Assembly (NCBI RefSeq): GCF_013395055.1
Contig: NZ_CP058349.1
Span: 744,001 to 808,000 of the forward strand
Length of the DNA: 64,000 nucleotides
Direction: 5' to 3'
Source: Pseudomonas sp. ABC1
Lineage (GTDB): Bacteria > Pseudomonadota > Gammaproteobacteria > Pseudomonadales > Pseudomonadaceae
A model generated the notes under the pieces. It worked only from the letters and a program-made list of their open reading frames with translations, ran no database searches and was not told the origin of the DNA. A program made the position numbers and the translations under genes. This document shows, piece by piece, positions 43,524-52,301 of this stretch; within the stretch, counting starts at the first letter, position 1; the number at the start of each line of letters is the position of its first letter.

Positions 43524-43553
43524 CGAAAAAGGAGGCGAAAGCCTCCTTTTTCG
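43524..43553 (+). terminator. Strong rho-independent terminator
   Basis: Perfect 13-bp stem CGAAAAAGGAGGC/GCCTCCTTTTTCG with a GAAA tetraloop; the right arm carries the T-run. Because the arms are A/T rich at the base it should work in both directions. Confidence 0.92.
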
Positions 43554-43586
43554 TAGAAGCCTGCCAACCAACAAGAATTACGAGAA

Positions 43587-44159
43587 ATGGAAATCCTAGA
43601 CCTTCTATGCAGATTTTCGGCTAGCACGGCAGCCAACAACCTGATCCTCTTGGGCGGCGTATGCGCTACCGTCCTGGCAATCAGGAGCGCGAAGACAGCA
43701 ACCATTGCGACTCTCAATCAAAATAGAGAGTCGACATTGGCCACTCTGGATCATAATCGGACTGTGGCCAAGCAGAAGGAGACCGCTCTCCTTATGTTTA
43801 ACTCGAGAACCGACGACATGCTACGTAGCGGTTACCGAACCATTCGCCAGCTCCACACCAGCCCGAATGACAACATAGTCACCTATGCGACCGACCCCGA
43901 GAAGAGAAATTCGGACGACGCAGACAAAATTCGCTACGTCCTCAACCACTGGGAGCGCACGGCGGTATGCGTTGCACACGAAATCTATTGCGAAGAGATT
44001 CTCAAGAACAGCATGTACACGACCGTTGTAAACGTATACGAGCAGGCAGAGCCGTTCATCCGTGAAATTCGCAAGGTCGCGGTAGCCGAAACTCTGTATC
44101 AGGACTTTGAGAAGATGGTAAAACGCTGGAAGGCTGCGCCGATCAAGAAGCAAGGATAA
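43587..44159 (+). CDS. DUF4760-like membrane-anchored protein
   Basis: 190 residues. One N-terminal membrane helix (about 16-33), then a coiled-coil-like stretch (TIATLNQNRESTLATLDHNRTVAKQKETALLMF) and a domain with VLNHWERTAVCVAHEIYCEEIL that recalls DUF4760, a family of unknown function often found on mobile DNA. Transcribed away from the terminator at 43524. The 280 bp after it hold only a weak GCCCT/AGGGC hairpin. Confidence 0.6.
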   Translation: MEILDLLCRFSASTAANNLILLGGVCATVLAIRSAKTATIATLNQNRESTLATLDHNRTVAKQKETALLMFNSRTDDMLRSGYRTIRQLHTSPNDNIVTYATDPEKRNSDDADKIRYVLNHWERTAVCVAHEIYCEEILKNSMYTTVVNVYEQAEPFIREIRKVAVAETLYQDFEKMVKRWKAAPIKKQG

Positions 44160-44439
44160 CGCCTCCTGTCATATGCCCCGCCCTCGCAGGGCTTCTTGTT
44201 CCCACTCACCCCGTTCTGCTCCCCCATCACAGAACCGCCTGCCCTTCTGGCCCATGATTGAGCCCCCGGGACAACGCGCCACGATTTTGCACAGTCAGTA
44301 AACGTGGCGCGTGAGTAGCCAGTTGATTTCCCGCCTGCCCAGGAAAGAAACATCAGTACGTTCCGCGGCGTGTAGATGACGCACGACGTACTAAAGAGGG
44401 ATGGCGCAGATTTGCTCCATCCTTCCGAGGGAACGGGCA

Positions 44440-44646
44440 CTAGAGAACATCTCCCTCCTCAAACACGATATCGTCACCTACGACCTTAGCGCGGACTCTT
44501 GACTCGCCGGCATCAAGCCGGGCCTTGGCCAGTTGCACCAACTCCAGATCGTCCAGGCGTTCGACCATCGCTTCGGACACTTCAGCCTCAGAATCCTTCC
44601 TGGCTTCAGGCATGCAGGCGGCCATACCAGATAAGACGTGCCACAC
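44440..44646 (-). CDS. Small protein with antitoxin-like C-terminus
   Basis: 68 residues starting at GTG 44646, with GGGAG eight bases upstream. The tail (ERLDDLELVQLAKARLDAGESRVRAKV) recalls the C-terminus of Phd/RelB-type antitoxins, but no matching toxin gene lies beside it on the same strand, and the toxin at 44709 is divergent. An orphan or decayed antitoxin is possible. Low certainty. Confidence 0.45.
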   Translation of the reverse strand: MWHVLSGMAACMPEARKDSEAEVSEAMVERLDDLELVQLAKARLDAGESRVRAKVVGDDIVFEEGDVL

Positions 44647-44708
44647 GTTAAAACTCCCTGAATAGATCAGCAGTTGCTACATGTACGCCATTGACGCACA
44701 ATGAAGAC

Positions 44709-45023
44709 ATGATTTTCATCGAAACTCCAATTTTCACCAAGCAGCTACGCGAGCTCTTGGATGACGATAGCTATGCAGCCTTCCAACGCACCCTGGCTGA
44801 TCGCCCAGAGCAAGGTGATGTTATCGAAGGCACGGGAGGCATTCGTAAAGTACGGGTGGCCTCCAGTGGGCGCGGAAAGCGAGGTGGCTCCAGAGTTATC
44901 TACTACCACTTCTCATCGGCCTCACAGATCGCGCTACTGCTGATCTACCCAAAGAATGAAAAAGACGACTTGAGCACAGAGGAACGCAAAGCGCTCAAGC
45001 ACATCATCGAACGGTGGAGGTAA
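44709..45023 (+). CDS. RelE/HigB-2-type toxin
   Basis: 104 residues (MIFIETPIFTKQLRELLDDDSYAAFQ...GGIRKVRVASSGRGKRGGSRVIYYHF...IYPKNEKDDLSTEE), the pattern of the RelE/HigB2 mRNA interferase family paired with NadS-type antitoxins. Start ATG 44709; an ATG six codons earlier is less family-like. Five bases separate it from the antitoxin gene. Confidence 0.9.
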   Translation: MIFIETPIFTKQLRELLDDDSYAAFQRTLADRPEQGDVIEGTGGIRKVRVASSGRGKRGGSRVIYYHFSSASQIALLLIYPKNEKDDLSTEERKALKHIIERWR

Positions 45024-45028
45024 TCACC

Positions 45029-45316
45029 ATGAGCAAATTTTTCGACGACCTTCTGGAGAGCGTCCAACAGATGGATGAAATCCATCGCGGCGAGAGGCAA
45101 CCATCAAGGGAGTTCACTGTAGACGCACTGCAGGTGAAGGAGATCCGTAAGGCAACTGGTCTGACTCAGGCCCGGTTCGCTGCAATGATCGACGTTCAGC
45201 TCGGCACTCTACGCAATTGGGAACAGGGACGCCGCGAACCAACAGGGCCAGCCAAAGCCTTGTTACGGGCGATCCACAATGATCCAGCACACGTTATTCA
45301 GGCACTCGCGAACTGA
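45029..45316 (+). CDS. NadS/HigA-2-type antitoxin
   Basis: 95-residue helix-turn-helix protein (KEIRKATGLTQARFAAMIDVQLGTLRNWEQGRREPTGPAKALL) with an N-terminal toxin-binding extension. Typical partner of the RelE/HigB2 toxin just upstream. With this pair at the right end of element 2 and higBA at the right end of element 1, each element has a stabilising module next to its right attachment site. Confidence 0.9.
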   Translation: MSKFFDDLLESVQQMDEIHRGERQPSREFTVDALQVKEIRKATGLTQARFAAMIDVQLGTLRNWEQGRREPTGPAKALLRAIHNDPAHVIQALAN

Positions 45317-45416
45317 CACTGATCGGCTCCAGCAGCAAGCACCGTGTATGCCCACGTGTATGCCTAACGAGTCACTATCTGGCAAAACAGATAAATAACA
45401 GCAACTTACAGATCAA

Positions 45417-45485
45417 GTTCAAATGACTGCGTACCACCAAACAAATCAAAGGGTTAGCTTAGGCCAGCCCTTTTTTGTTTCTGGC
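45417..45485 (+). repeat. Right attachment repeat, decayed
   Basis: From GTTCAA through the CCACCA and terminator to CTGGC it follows the left repeat, but with T-arm substitutions, a lost base in the acceptor end (GTACCACCA for GTAGCCACCA) and one change in the terminator stem (GGCCAGCCC). CTGGC after the T-run matches the left copy, not the middle one. The 132 bp from here to the AI-2E gene hold no gene. Confidence 0.85.
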
Positions 45486-45617
45486 GAGAGCAGAATGCCA
45501 CAGACAGAGTCAAATCCACTGATAGGCCGATCCCCCCTCACGGCAAAGCTGCTGCCACACATAGGCCTCAACTCAGTACCAGAACCCCTGGTTACTACAG
45601 GACCAAAGCACGCACGG

Positions 45618-46703
45618 TCATGACGGCGTTTTTTCTCTGGGCACCGACGCGGCGCCTTTGACCGTAGCGCCTGGAACTTCCTTGATCACCCAATCACCAA
45701 GCAGGCTGTAAGCGACGGCCAGCAGTGTCGGACCGAGGAAGAGGCCCATGAAACCGAACGCCAGCACGCCCCCGAAGACACCGAGCAACACCACCACCAA
45801 CGGCAGATTTCCACCGCGACTGATCAGGTAGGGCTTGAGTACGTTGTCCACACCACTGATGACGAACATGCCCCAGATGCCGAGGAAAATCCCCATGCCA
45901 TAGTCGCCCTGCCAGAACAGCCAGGCCACCACAGGGCCCCAGATCAGCGGAGGTACCATCAGGAAGCTGAAAGCGAACGTCAGCAAGCCAAGGACCAGTG
46001 CGCCCGGCACACCAGCGATGGTGAATCCGATATAGGCCAGCAGCGCCTGCGCCGCCGCCGTGCCGATCACCCCGTTGACCACACGCTGCACAGTGCCCGC
46101 CACCAGCTCCAGGTAATGATCGACTCGCTCGCCGATCAGGCGATACAGCACGTTACGTACGAAAGTGGCCAGGTGTGGGCCATCGCGATAGAAGAAGAAC
46201 ACCAGGACCAGGCTCAGCGCCAGCTCCAGCATACCTCCACCGATACGGGCACTGCGCACCAGTAGCCAATTGCCAACCTGGCCGATGTAGGGCCGAACCG
46301 AAGCAAACAGCGCCGTCCCCTGCTCACCCACACGCTGCCAGAAATCCAGCAGGCGATCACCGACCAGAGGCACCTGCCCCAACCAGTCCGGTGGAGGTGG
46401 CATGCCGTCGACCTGAATGTTGTGCATCAGGGCATTGGCGTCGCGAATGTAGTCGGCAATATTGAATCCCAGCCAGACCAGCGGGACCGCGACCAACACC
46501 ATCCAGCCCAGCGTCAGGAGGGTTGCCGCCAGGGTCGCGTTGCCCTTCAGCCAACGTGTCAGGATGCGCATCAGCGGCCAACTGGCGAAAGCCAGCACAG
46601 CCGCCCAGAACAGGGCAGAGACGAAAGGCGCCATCACCCACAGGCAGGCGCCCAGCAATGCCAGCAGCAGGATTTGCACCAGAAGACGATCATTGTTGAG
46701 CAT
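45618..46703 (-). CDS. AI-2E family transporter (PerM-like permease)
   Basis: 361-residue integral membrane protein with seven or eight helices and the family's long extracytoplasmic segment (about 85-145). Conserved blocks: FFYRDGPHL and GPVVAWLFWQGDYGMGIFLGIWG, GNLPLVVVLLGVFGGVLAFG. Members export autoinducer-2 or solutes; E. coli YdiK is similar. First gene right of the elements, on core-type sequence. Confidence 0.88.
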   Translation of the reverse strand: MLNNDRLLVQILLLALLGACLWVMAPFVSALFWAAVLAFASWPLMRILTRWLKGNATLAATLLTLGWMVLVAVPLVWLGFNIADYIRDANALMHNIQVDGMPPPPDWLGQVPLVGDRLLDFWQRVGEQGTALFASVRPYIGQVGNWLLVRSARIGGGMLELALSLVLVFFFYRDGPHLATFVRNVLYRLIGERVDHYLELVAGTVQRVVNGVIGTAAAQALLAYIGFTIAGVPGALVLGLLTFAFSFLMVPPLIWGPVVAWLFWQGDYGMGIFLGIWGMFVISGVDNVLKPYLISRGGNLPLVVVLLGVFGGVLAFGFMGLFLGPTLLAVAYSLLGDWVIKEVPGATVKGAASVPREKTPS

Positions 46704-46726
46704 GGCCAGAATCCTTCCGTCAGGAA

Positions 46727-47527
46727 TTAACGCAGCAATCCGACCGAAAGTCCTGCCTGCTCGCCATCATCGACCTCAAGCCGCGAAGCTCGGATACGTT
46801 CATTCACCAACGCATCGCGCCAGGCCTCAGCCGAGTCGCCTGAGAGAACGACCCGCAGGGTGCTGTCCAAGCGCAACATACTGGCCAGCACAGCAACCCA
46901 GGGCGCCTGCGGTTCACCTGACAGATGCGCCAGTTGCAACGCGCCAGCACTGCGCAATTGGCGTAGCAGAGTGGCCGCCGTCGGCAGGATGTCCGCGACC
47001 GACTGCTCGGTGGCCAGCCTTTCCACTTGCAGATAGGAGCGCCCATTGCCACGGGTGATGCCATAGAGTGCGTACAGACTCTGCTCATCACGCACCAGCA
47101 AGTAGCCCTGCTGGGCATCCGGTCCGTACAGGCTCGAGCGCCCGAAGACCTCATTGGCCCAGAGGCTGCTGGAGCCACACTCGCGCCCTTCACACCAGAA
47201 CAACAATTGCCCACCGGAGTCGAGCAAGGCCTGACGGGCCTGCGTAAAAGCCTCCATACCTGAATGTGCCGCAGGCAACTGGTAAGTGATACGTGTCAGT
47301 TCGCCAGAACGCACCACCTGCGCGCTCATGCGCAACTGGCCACTGATACGGCGAATCGCATCCTGGGGATAGATGCGCTCGGCAACGGCCTCTTCGCGGA
47401 AATCGATGATCTGCGCCTGGGGATAGCGCGGCAGTATCTCCAGATCTTTGCTACCCGCAGGCTCCGAACTCCAGGCAACGGAGGAAACCAGCAGGGCCAG
47501 TCCTGCAATCCATGGACTACGCATCAT
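46727..47527 (-). CDS. DUF4892 exported protein
   Basis: 266 residues with a signal peptide ending near SVAWSSEPAG. DUF4892-type features include DLEILPRYPQAQIIDFRE, ITYQLPAAHSG and WCEGRECGSSSLWANEVFG with two cysteines probably forming a disulfide. Periplasmic, function unknown. GAGGT is placed for the ATG at 47527. The frame is open 54 codons further upstream but that part is not exported-protein-like. The following 200 bp have no gene. Confidence 0.8.
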   Translation of the reverse strand: MMRSPWIAGLALLVSSVAWSSEPAGSKDLEILPRYPQAQIIDFREEAVAERIYPQDAIRRISGQLRMSAQVVRSGELTRITYQLPAAHSGMEAFTQARQALLDSGGQLLFWCEGRECGSSSLWANEVFGRSSLYGPDAQQGYLLVRDEQSLYALYGITRGNGRSYLQVERLATEQSVADILPTAATLLRQLRSAGALQLAHLSGEPQAPWVAVLASMLRLDSTLRVVLSGDSAEAWRDALVNERIRASRLEVDDGEQAGLSVGLLR

Positions 47528-47727
47528 CTCGTACCTCAATGGATCGAACGCACGGGAGTGATAAAACACGGGCAACCAGGGTGGGAAGGCACAATAGGGG
47601 TCATGTATGAAGGCTCGAAAAAGGCGATGCGCCAGCCTCACCAGTTGTCCGCGGCAAGTCAAGAAAGGCTTTGCGACATTGTCTTGCACGCGGGTGGCCA
47701 GCGCCGCTCACGATCACAGAAGCCGCC

Positions 47728-48150
47728 CTAGAGCGGAATCACCGCCACGGTCAGGCGAGAGATGCAACTCGGCTTGCCGTCCTCTCCAGCCAGGCGGATG
47801 TCCCAGACGTGGGTCGAACGCCCAAGGTGAACCGGCGTACACACAGCACTCACACGCCCACTGCGCAGGCCTCGCAAGTGGTTGGCGTTGACCTCCAACC
47901 CGACACACTGGAAGCGCGTGGAGTCGATGCACAGGTAGCTGGCCATGGAACCGAGTGTTTCCGCCAGCACCACCGAGGCACCGCCGTGCAACAGGCCATA
48001 GGGCTGATGGGTTCGCGCATCCACCGGCATGCTTGCGCTGAGTGAGTGTTCGTCGAAAGACTCGAAGCGGATATCCAACACCTCGCCAATGCTGCCCTTC
48101 ATGCTTGCATTCAACGCGGCGAGGTCGGGTTCGTGCTGCCAGATACTCAT
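47728..48150 (-). CDS. Hotdog-fold thioesterase (PaaI/YdiI-like)
   Basis: 140-residue acyl-CoA thioesterase with the family core HQPYGLLHGGASVVLAETLGSMAS (catalytic glutamate in VLAETLG). GGAGG lies six bases before ATG 48150. Substrate probably an aromatic or 1,4-dihydroxy-2-naphthoyl-type CoA ester, inferred from the family. Confidence 0.9.
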   Translation of the reverse strand: MSIWQHEPDLAALNASMKGSIGEVLDIRFESFDEHSLSASMPVDARTHQPYGLLHGGASVVLAETLGSMASYLCIDSTRFQCVGLEVNANHLRGLRSGRVSAVCTPVHLGRSTHVWDIRLAGEDGKPSCISRLTVAVIPL

Positions 48151-48207
48151 CATGGGCCTCCTTCGAGGAACAAAGCGCAAGATTGCAGAGGCCAGCCTGC
48201 CGCCTGG

Positions 48208-48663
48208 TCAAGGATGATGCAAGGTCACCAGGTTCATCAGCCCGACAGCCACCGCCTCTCCCTCAAGCCTGGCCAGGCTGCCAGTGCTCATTGGCAGAGG
48301 ATCGCTGCGATGGCCGTTGATCAACCAGCCTGCCAACTCGCCGACGAAAGGCTGGTGGGTCACCAGCAGGATATTCGCCTCGGTACGAAGGTCCAGTTGC
48401 CGCAGCGCCTCGGCTGGGTCTGCGTCGGGAATCAGCCAGTCATGGGTTTCGCAGAGCCCTTCATAGCCCAGCACCTGCCGAACCACCTCTGCAGTCTGCT
48501 GCGCGCGCCGGTAAGGGCTGACCAGTATCACCTGCAAGGACTCCCCCAAGAGGCGCCGGGCATTACGCGCCACTTCCTGGCGGCCCTCGTCGGTCAGATG
48601 ACGATCCGGGTCATGCGAGGTCCGCCGCTCCGCCTCGCCGTGGCGCAACAGCCAGAGGTTCAT
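48208..48663 (-). CDS. sixA: Phosphohistidine phosphatase SixA
   Basis: 151-residue histidine phosphatase. RHG motif at residues 7-9 (LLRHGEAE) and late catalytic histidine in LLVTHQPFVGEL. Acts on phosphohistidine proteins such as ArcB Hpt or PTS carriers in E. coli. Overlaps the DUF4389 gene by 4 bp, which overlaps gpsA in turn. Confidence 0.92.
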   Translation of the reverse strand: MNLWLLRHGEAERRTSHDPDRHLTDEGRQEVARNARRLLGESLQVILVSPYRRAQQTAEVVRQVLGYEGLCETHDWLIPDADPAEALRQLDLRTEANILLVTHQPFVGELAGWLINGHRSDPLPMSTGSLARLEGEAVAVGLMNLVTLHHP

Positions 48664-48986
48664 GCCTTCGGCTCCTCGGGCGTGACCACTTGCACCACCT
48701 CGATATCGGCAGGGCGTGGCAACGGCCAGTCGGACAGCGGCCAGGGTTTGCGCTCGCTATTGAAAGTGGCATACCGACCGATCTGCGCCAGGTACTGGCT
48801 CAGGCTGTCGCCGAACGCCTGCAAACCCGGCCTGATCGAGCCCTGCACCAGGCGCAGTATCAGTTGCGCCAGCACCACGGCGAGCAGCAACAGCTCGGCC
48901 AGTTGCCAGACGAAGAAAAAGACCAGCAGCCAGAAGCCCCTCAGGATGAGGGACTCGCGCTCGGCAATACGTCGGATACGATTCAT
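48660..48986 (-). CDS. DUF4389 membrane protein
   Basis: 108 residues with one long or two short helices (about 19-46) and a soluble tail. DUF4389, function unknown. Translationally coupled between gpsA and sixA. Confidence 0.82.
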   Translation of the reverse strand: MNRIRRIAERESLILRGFWLLVFFFVWQLAELLLLAVVLAQLILRLVQGSIRPGLQAFGDSLSQYLAQIGRYATFNSERKPWPLSDWPLPRPADIEVVQVVTPEEPKA

Positions 48987-50026
48987 TTCACGACCTCACC
49001 ATTCATCATTCCATCAATGGATATGAAATCCACATCGGTCTTGGGTTCGCCACGCATCAGCATCGCGATGACCTGGTCCAGGGTACGCCCCTCGAACAGC
49101 ACGGCATGCAGCCCTGCCACCAGCGGCATGTAGACTTGCAGCACCTCGGCCTGGGATTTGAGCACCTTGATGGTGTTGACGCCTTCGGCGACCTCCCCAA
49201 GACGCGATACTGCTTCCTCGAGGCTGAGCCCTTCGCCCAGGGCATGCCCCACCTGGAAATTGCGGCTCTTCGACGACGTACAGGTGACGATCAGGTCACC
49301 GACCCCCGCCAACCCCAGGAAGGTGATCGGATTCGCCCCGAGCTTCACAGCGAACCGGGTCATTTCGGCCAGCGCCCGGGTAATCAGCATGCTGCGGGTG
49401 TTTTCGCCCATGCCCATGGCCGCAGCCATGCCGGCCATGATGGCATAGACGTTCTTCAATGCACCGCCAAGCTCGACGCCGAAACGGTCGGAGCTGGCAT
49501 AGACGCGGAAGGTCGGGCCATGCAGCACCGACTGCACATCGCGGCACAGGGCTTCGTCGGCACTGGCAACGACCGTGGCGGTCAGCGCATGCTCCGCCAC
49601 CTCGCGCGCAAGGTTCGGCCCGGACAGCACACCGATGCGCGCCTGCGGCGCTATGTCTTCGAGAATCTGGCTCATCAGCCTAAAGCCCTGCGCCTCGATG
49701 CCCTTGGTCGTACTGATCAGCGACTTGCCTGCCAGCAATGCCGCGTGGGGCTGCAATGCCTGACGCAGGGCGCTGGAAGGCAAAGCCACGAAAATCAGCT
49801 CGCTACCGGTCAGCGCGGCAACCAGATCGCTCACGGGGATCACCCGCTCATGGATGTGCACCCCCTTCAGGTAGCGAGGATTCTGGCGCAGGCTGCGAAT
49901 ACTCTCGGCCTGTTCCGCATCACGCATCCAGAGCAGCACCGGATGCCCATTCTCGGCCAGCAGGTTGGCGATCGCCGTACCGAAGCTGCCACCACCGAGA
50001 ACCGCAATGGATTGCTGTTGTGTCAT
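48983..50026 (-). CDS. gpsA: Glycerol-3-phosphate dehydrogenase [NAD(P)+]
   Basis: Reduces dihydroxyacetone phosphate to sn-glycerol 3-phosphate for phospholipid synthesis. 347 residues with NAD(P) motif GGGSFGTAIANLLAENGH, and GALKNVYAIMAGMAAAMGMGEN containing the catalytic lysine. ATG 50026 is preferred; a GTG seven codons upstream exists. Adjacent, divergent, to fabA-fabB. Confidence 0.96.
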   Translation of the reverse strand: MTQQQSIAVLGGGSFGTAIANLLAENGHPVLLWMRDAEQAESIRSLRQNPRYLKGVHIHERVIPVSDLVAALTGSELIFVALPSSALRQALQPHAALLAGKSLISTTKGIEAQGFRLMSQILEDIAPQARIGVLSGPNLAREVAEHALTATVVASADEALCRDVQSVLHGPTFRVYASSDRFGVELGGALKNVYAIMAGMAAAMGMGENTRSMLITRALAEMTRFAVKLGANPITFLGLAGVGDLIVTCTSSKSRNFQVGHALGEGLSLEEAVSRLGEVAEGVNTIKVLKSQAEVLQVYMPLVAGLHAVLFEGRTLDQVIAMLMRGEPKTDVDFISIDGMMNGEVVK

Positions 50027-50445
50027 GAGATTTCCATCATTCGCCACTCGACAGTGGCCAGCGGGCCATTATACGCGCCCGCGCCAGGCAAGGCGAAACA
50101 CGCGGAACAAGCCTCCCGGCAAGGTCGGGAACGCTTGAAACACCTGTTACGACCATTGTCGAAACAGTGCAAACAGTCACTATCTCGCCCTTTTTGACCA
50201 ATCTACGACGAAACATCGTCAGCCTCTACGTTCTTCACTGCCCCCGGTAGTGTTAAAGTAGCGTCCGTTTTTTGCCTTTGCCGCCTGCCGGCTCTGGAAA
50301 ATTGTGTGAAGTGAAGGATGCCCCCACGTTCTGTGACTTTGTGCACAACGCGGAAGTCTATGAGTAGTCCTATGATCAGGCTCTCGGATTCCAGGGGCCG
50401 ATGAACGCAGCAAGCCCTCCAGAAAAGGGCGATTGAGGAAGACGC
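50027..50445. other. Intergenic region between gpsA and fabA
   Basis: 419 bp with no gene. It must carry the promoters of the divergent gpsA and fabAB operons; I could not point to one clear site. A short inverted pair CGACGAAACATCGTCG (with one change) is at about 50206-50221. Confidence 0.5.
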
Positions 50446-50961
50446 ATGACCAAACAACAGGCATTCACTCGGGAAGACCTGCTTCGTTGCAGCCGCGGCG
50501 AACTGTTCGGCCCCGGTAATGCACAACTGCCCGCTCCGAACATGCTGATGGTCGATCGCATCGTTCACATCAGTGAAGTGGGTGGCAAATATGGCAAAGG
50601 CGAACTGGTTGCGGAGCTGGATATCAATCCGGACCTCTGGTTCTTCGGTTGCCATTTCGAGGGCGATCCCGTCATGCCGGGATGCCTGGGCCTGGACGCC
50701 ATGTGGCAGCTGGTAGGCTTCTACCTGGGCTGGCAGGGCAATCCCGGACGCGGACGCGCCCTGGGTTCGGGCGAAGTGAAGTTCTTCGGCCAGGTCCTGC
50801 CGACCGCCAAGAAAGTCACCTACAACATTCATATCAAGCGCACCATCAGTCGCTCGCTGATCCTCGGCATCGCCGACGGCACAGTCAGTGTCGATGGGCG
50901 TGAAATCTACAGTGCCGAAGGTCTGCGTGTCGGCCTGTTTTCCTCCACTGACAGCTTTTAA
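50446..50961 (+). CDS. fabA: 3-hydroxydecanoyl-ACP dehydratase/isomerase
   Basis: Introduces the double bond for unsaturated fatty acids. 171 residues with catalytic histidine in FFGCHFEGDPVMPGCLGLD and the following aspartate (the D of GLDAMWQL). Forms the fabAB operon, 11 bp apart from fabB. Confidence 0.97.
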   Translation: MTKQQAFTREDLLRCSRGELFGPGNAQLPAPNMLMVDRIVHISEVGGKYGKGELVAELDINPDLWFFGCHFEGDPVMPGCLGLDAMWQLVGFYLGWQGNPGRGRALGSGEVKFFGQVLPTAKKVTYNIHIKRTISRSLILGIADGTVSVDGREIYSAEGLRVGLFSSTDSF

Positions 50962-50972
50962 GGGTTATCCGC

Positions 50973-52190
50973 ATGCGCCGTGTCGTGATCACCGGTCTGG
51001 GCATCGTTTCCTGCCTCGGCAATGACAAAGAAACCGTTTCCGCCAACCTGCGCGCTGGCCGCTCCGGTATCCGCTTCAACCCGGAATACGCCGAGATGGG
51101 CCTGCGTAGCCAGGTTTCCGGCTCCGTCGACATCAACCTCGACGAAGCGATCGACCGCAAGGTCCGCCGTTTCGTTGGCGATGCCGCCGGCTATGCCTTC
51201 CTGGCGATGGAACAGGCCGTCAAGGATTCCGGCCTCAGCGAAGACCAGGTCTCCAACCCGCGCACCGGCCTGATCGCCGGCTCCGGCGGTGCTTCCACCT
51301 TCAACCAGATGGAAGCTCTGGACATCCTGCGCGAGAAAGGCGTCAAGCGTGTCGGCCCGTACCGTGTGACCCGTACCATGAGCAGCACCGTTTCCGCCTG
51401 CCTGGCTACCCCGTTCAAGATCAAGGGCCTGAACTACTCGGTCGCCTCGGCCTGCGCCACCAGTGCCCACTGCATCGGCCTGGCCATGGAGCAGATCCAG
51501 CTCGGCAAACAGGACGTGGTCTTCGCCGGCGGCGGTGAGGAAGAACACTGGAGCCAGAGCTTCCTGTTCGACGCCATGGGCGCACTGTCCAGCCAGTACA
51601 ACGAAACCCCGCAGCAAGCCTCCCGCGCCTACGACGCCAAGCGTGACGGTTTCGTCATCGCCGGCGGTGGCGGCATGGTGGTGGTCGAGGAGCTGGAACA
51701 CGCCCTCGCCCGCGGCGCCCATATCTACGCCGAGATCGTCGGCTATGGCGCAACGTCCGATGGCTACGACATGGTTGCCCCGAGTGGCGAAGGCGCCATC
51801 CGCTGCATGCAGCAGGCGCTGTCCACCGTCAACACGCCGATCGACTACCTGAACACGCACGGCACCTCGACCCCGGTTGGCGATGTCGCCGAGATCAAGG
51901 GTGTGCGCGCCGTGTTCGGCGACAAGGCCCCGCTGATCAGCTCGACCAAGAGCCTGTCCGGTCACTCGCTGGGCGCCGCTGGCGTACACGAAGCGATCTA
52001 CAGCATCCTGATGATGCAAGGCCGCTTCATCGCCGCCTCGGCCAACATCGAAGAGCTGGACCCGGAAGTCGCCGATCTGCCGATCCTGCGCGAAACCCGC
52101 GAGAACGTCGACGTCGACACCGTGATGAGCAACAGCTTCGGTTTCGGTGGCACCAACGCCACGCTGGTACTGCAACGCTGGAAAGGCTGA
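50973..52190 (+). CDS. fabB: 3-oxoacyl-ACP synthase I
   Basis: Elongating condensing enzyme of unsaturated fatty acid synthesis. 405 residues. Catalytic triad: cysteine in SVASACATSAHCIG, histidines in NTHGTSTPVGD and SLSGHSLGAAGVHE; C-terminal FGFGGTNATLVL. Its terminator, just downstream, is split by an insertion sequence. Confidence 0.97.
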   Translation: MRRVVITGLGIVSCLGNDKETVSANLRAGRSGIRFNPEYAEMGLRSQVSGSVDINLDEAIDRKVRRFVGDAAGYAFLAMEQAVKDSGLSEDQVSNPRTGLIAGSGGASTFNQMEALDILREKGVKRVGPYRVTRTMSSTVSACLATPFKIKGLNYSVASACATSAHCIGLAMEQIQLGKQDVVFAGGGEEEHWSQSFLFDAMGALSSQYNETPQQASRAYDAKRDGFVIAGGGGMVVVEELEHALARGAHIYAEIVGYGATSDGYDMVAPSGEGAIRCMQQALSTVNTPIDYLNTHGTSTPVGDVAEIKGVRAVFGDKAPLISSTKSLSGHSLGAAGVHEAIYSILMMQGRFIAASANIEELDPEVADLPILRETRENVDVDTVMSNSFGFGGTNATLVLQRWKG

Positions 52191-52262
52191 TTCCCGGCCC
52201 TTTATGAAAACGGCGCCTTTGCAGACTGTGTGAAAACCTAGCAATCTGCTTGGTGCTTTAAG

Positions 52263-52299
52263 AAAATGCTCCGGATCGTAAGATACGGAGCATTTTTTG
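52263..52299 (+). terminator. Hairpin with T-run just inside the IS left end
   Basis: AAAATGCTCCG/CGGAGCATTTT with a 12-nt loop and TTTTTT, ending 3 bp before the transposase ATG. It can stop read-through from fabB or occlude the ribosome site on long transcripts. Confidence 0.8.
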
Positions 52300-52301
52300 T
52301 T

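Larger units (their letters stand above)
34939..45485. mobile_element. Element 2: decaying phage-like integrated element
   Basis: Lies between the middle repeat and the decayed right repeat. Leftward operon 40590 to 35272 of overlapping small early genes, a replication protein, a frameshifted DnaC-type loader, a DnaB-type helicase with an internal stop and lost 3' end, and a 3' integrase fragment. The right part is cargo with several low-GC genes and a toxin-antitoxin pair. No structural, packaging or lysis cluster is seen, so it is a satellite-like element or the remnant of a prophage. Confidence 0.8.

Noticed and set aside
28659..45485. Complete tailed prophage
   Set aside because: No capsid, terminase, portal, tail or lysis genes were found; only replication and regulatory genes of two different elements.
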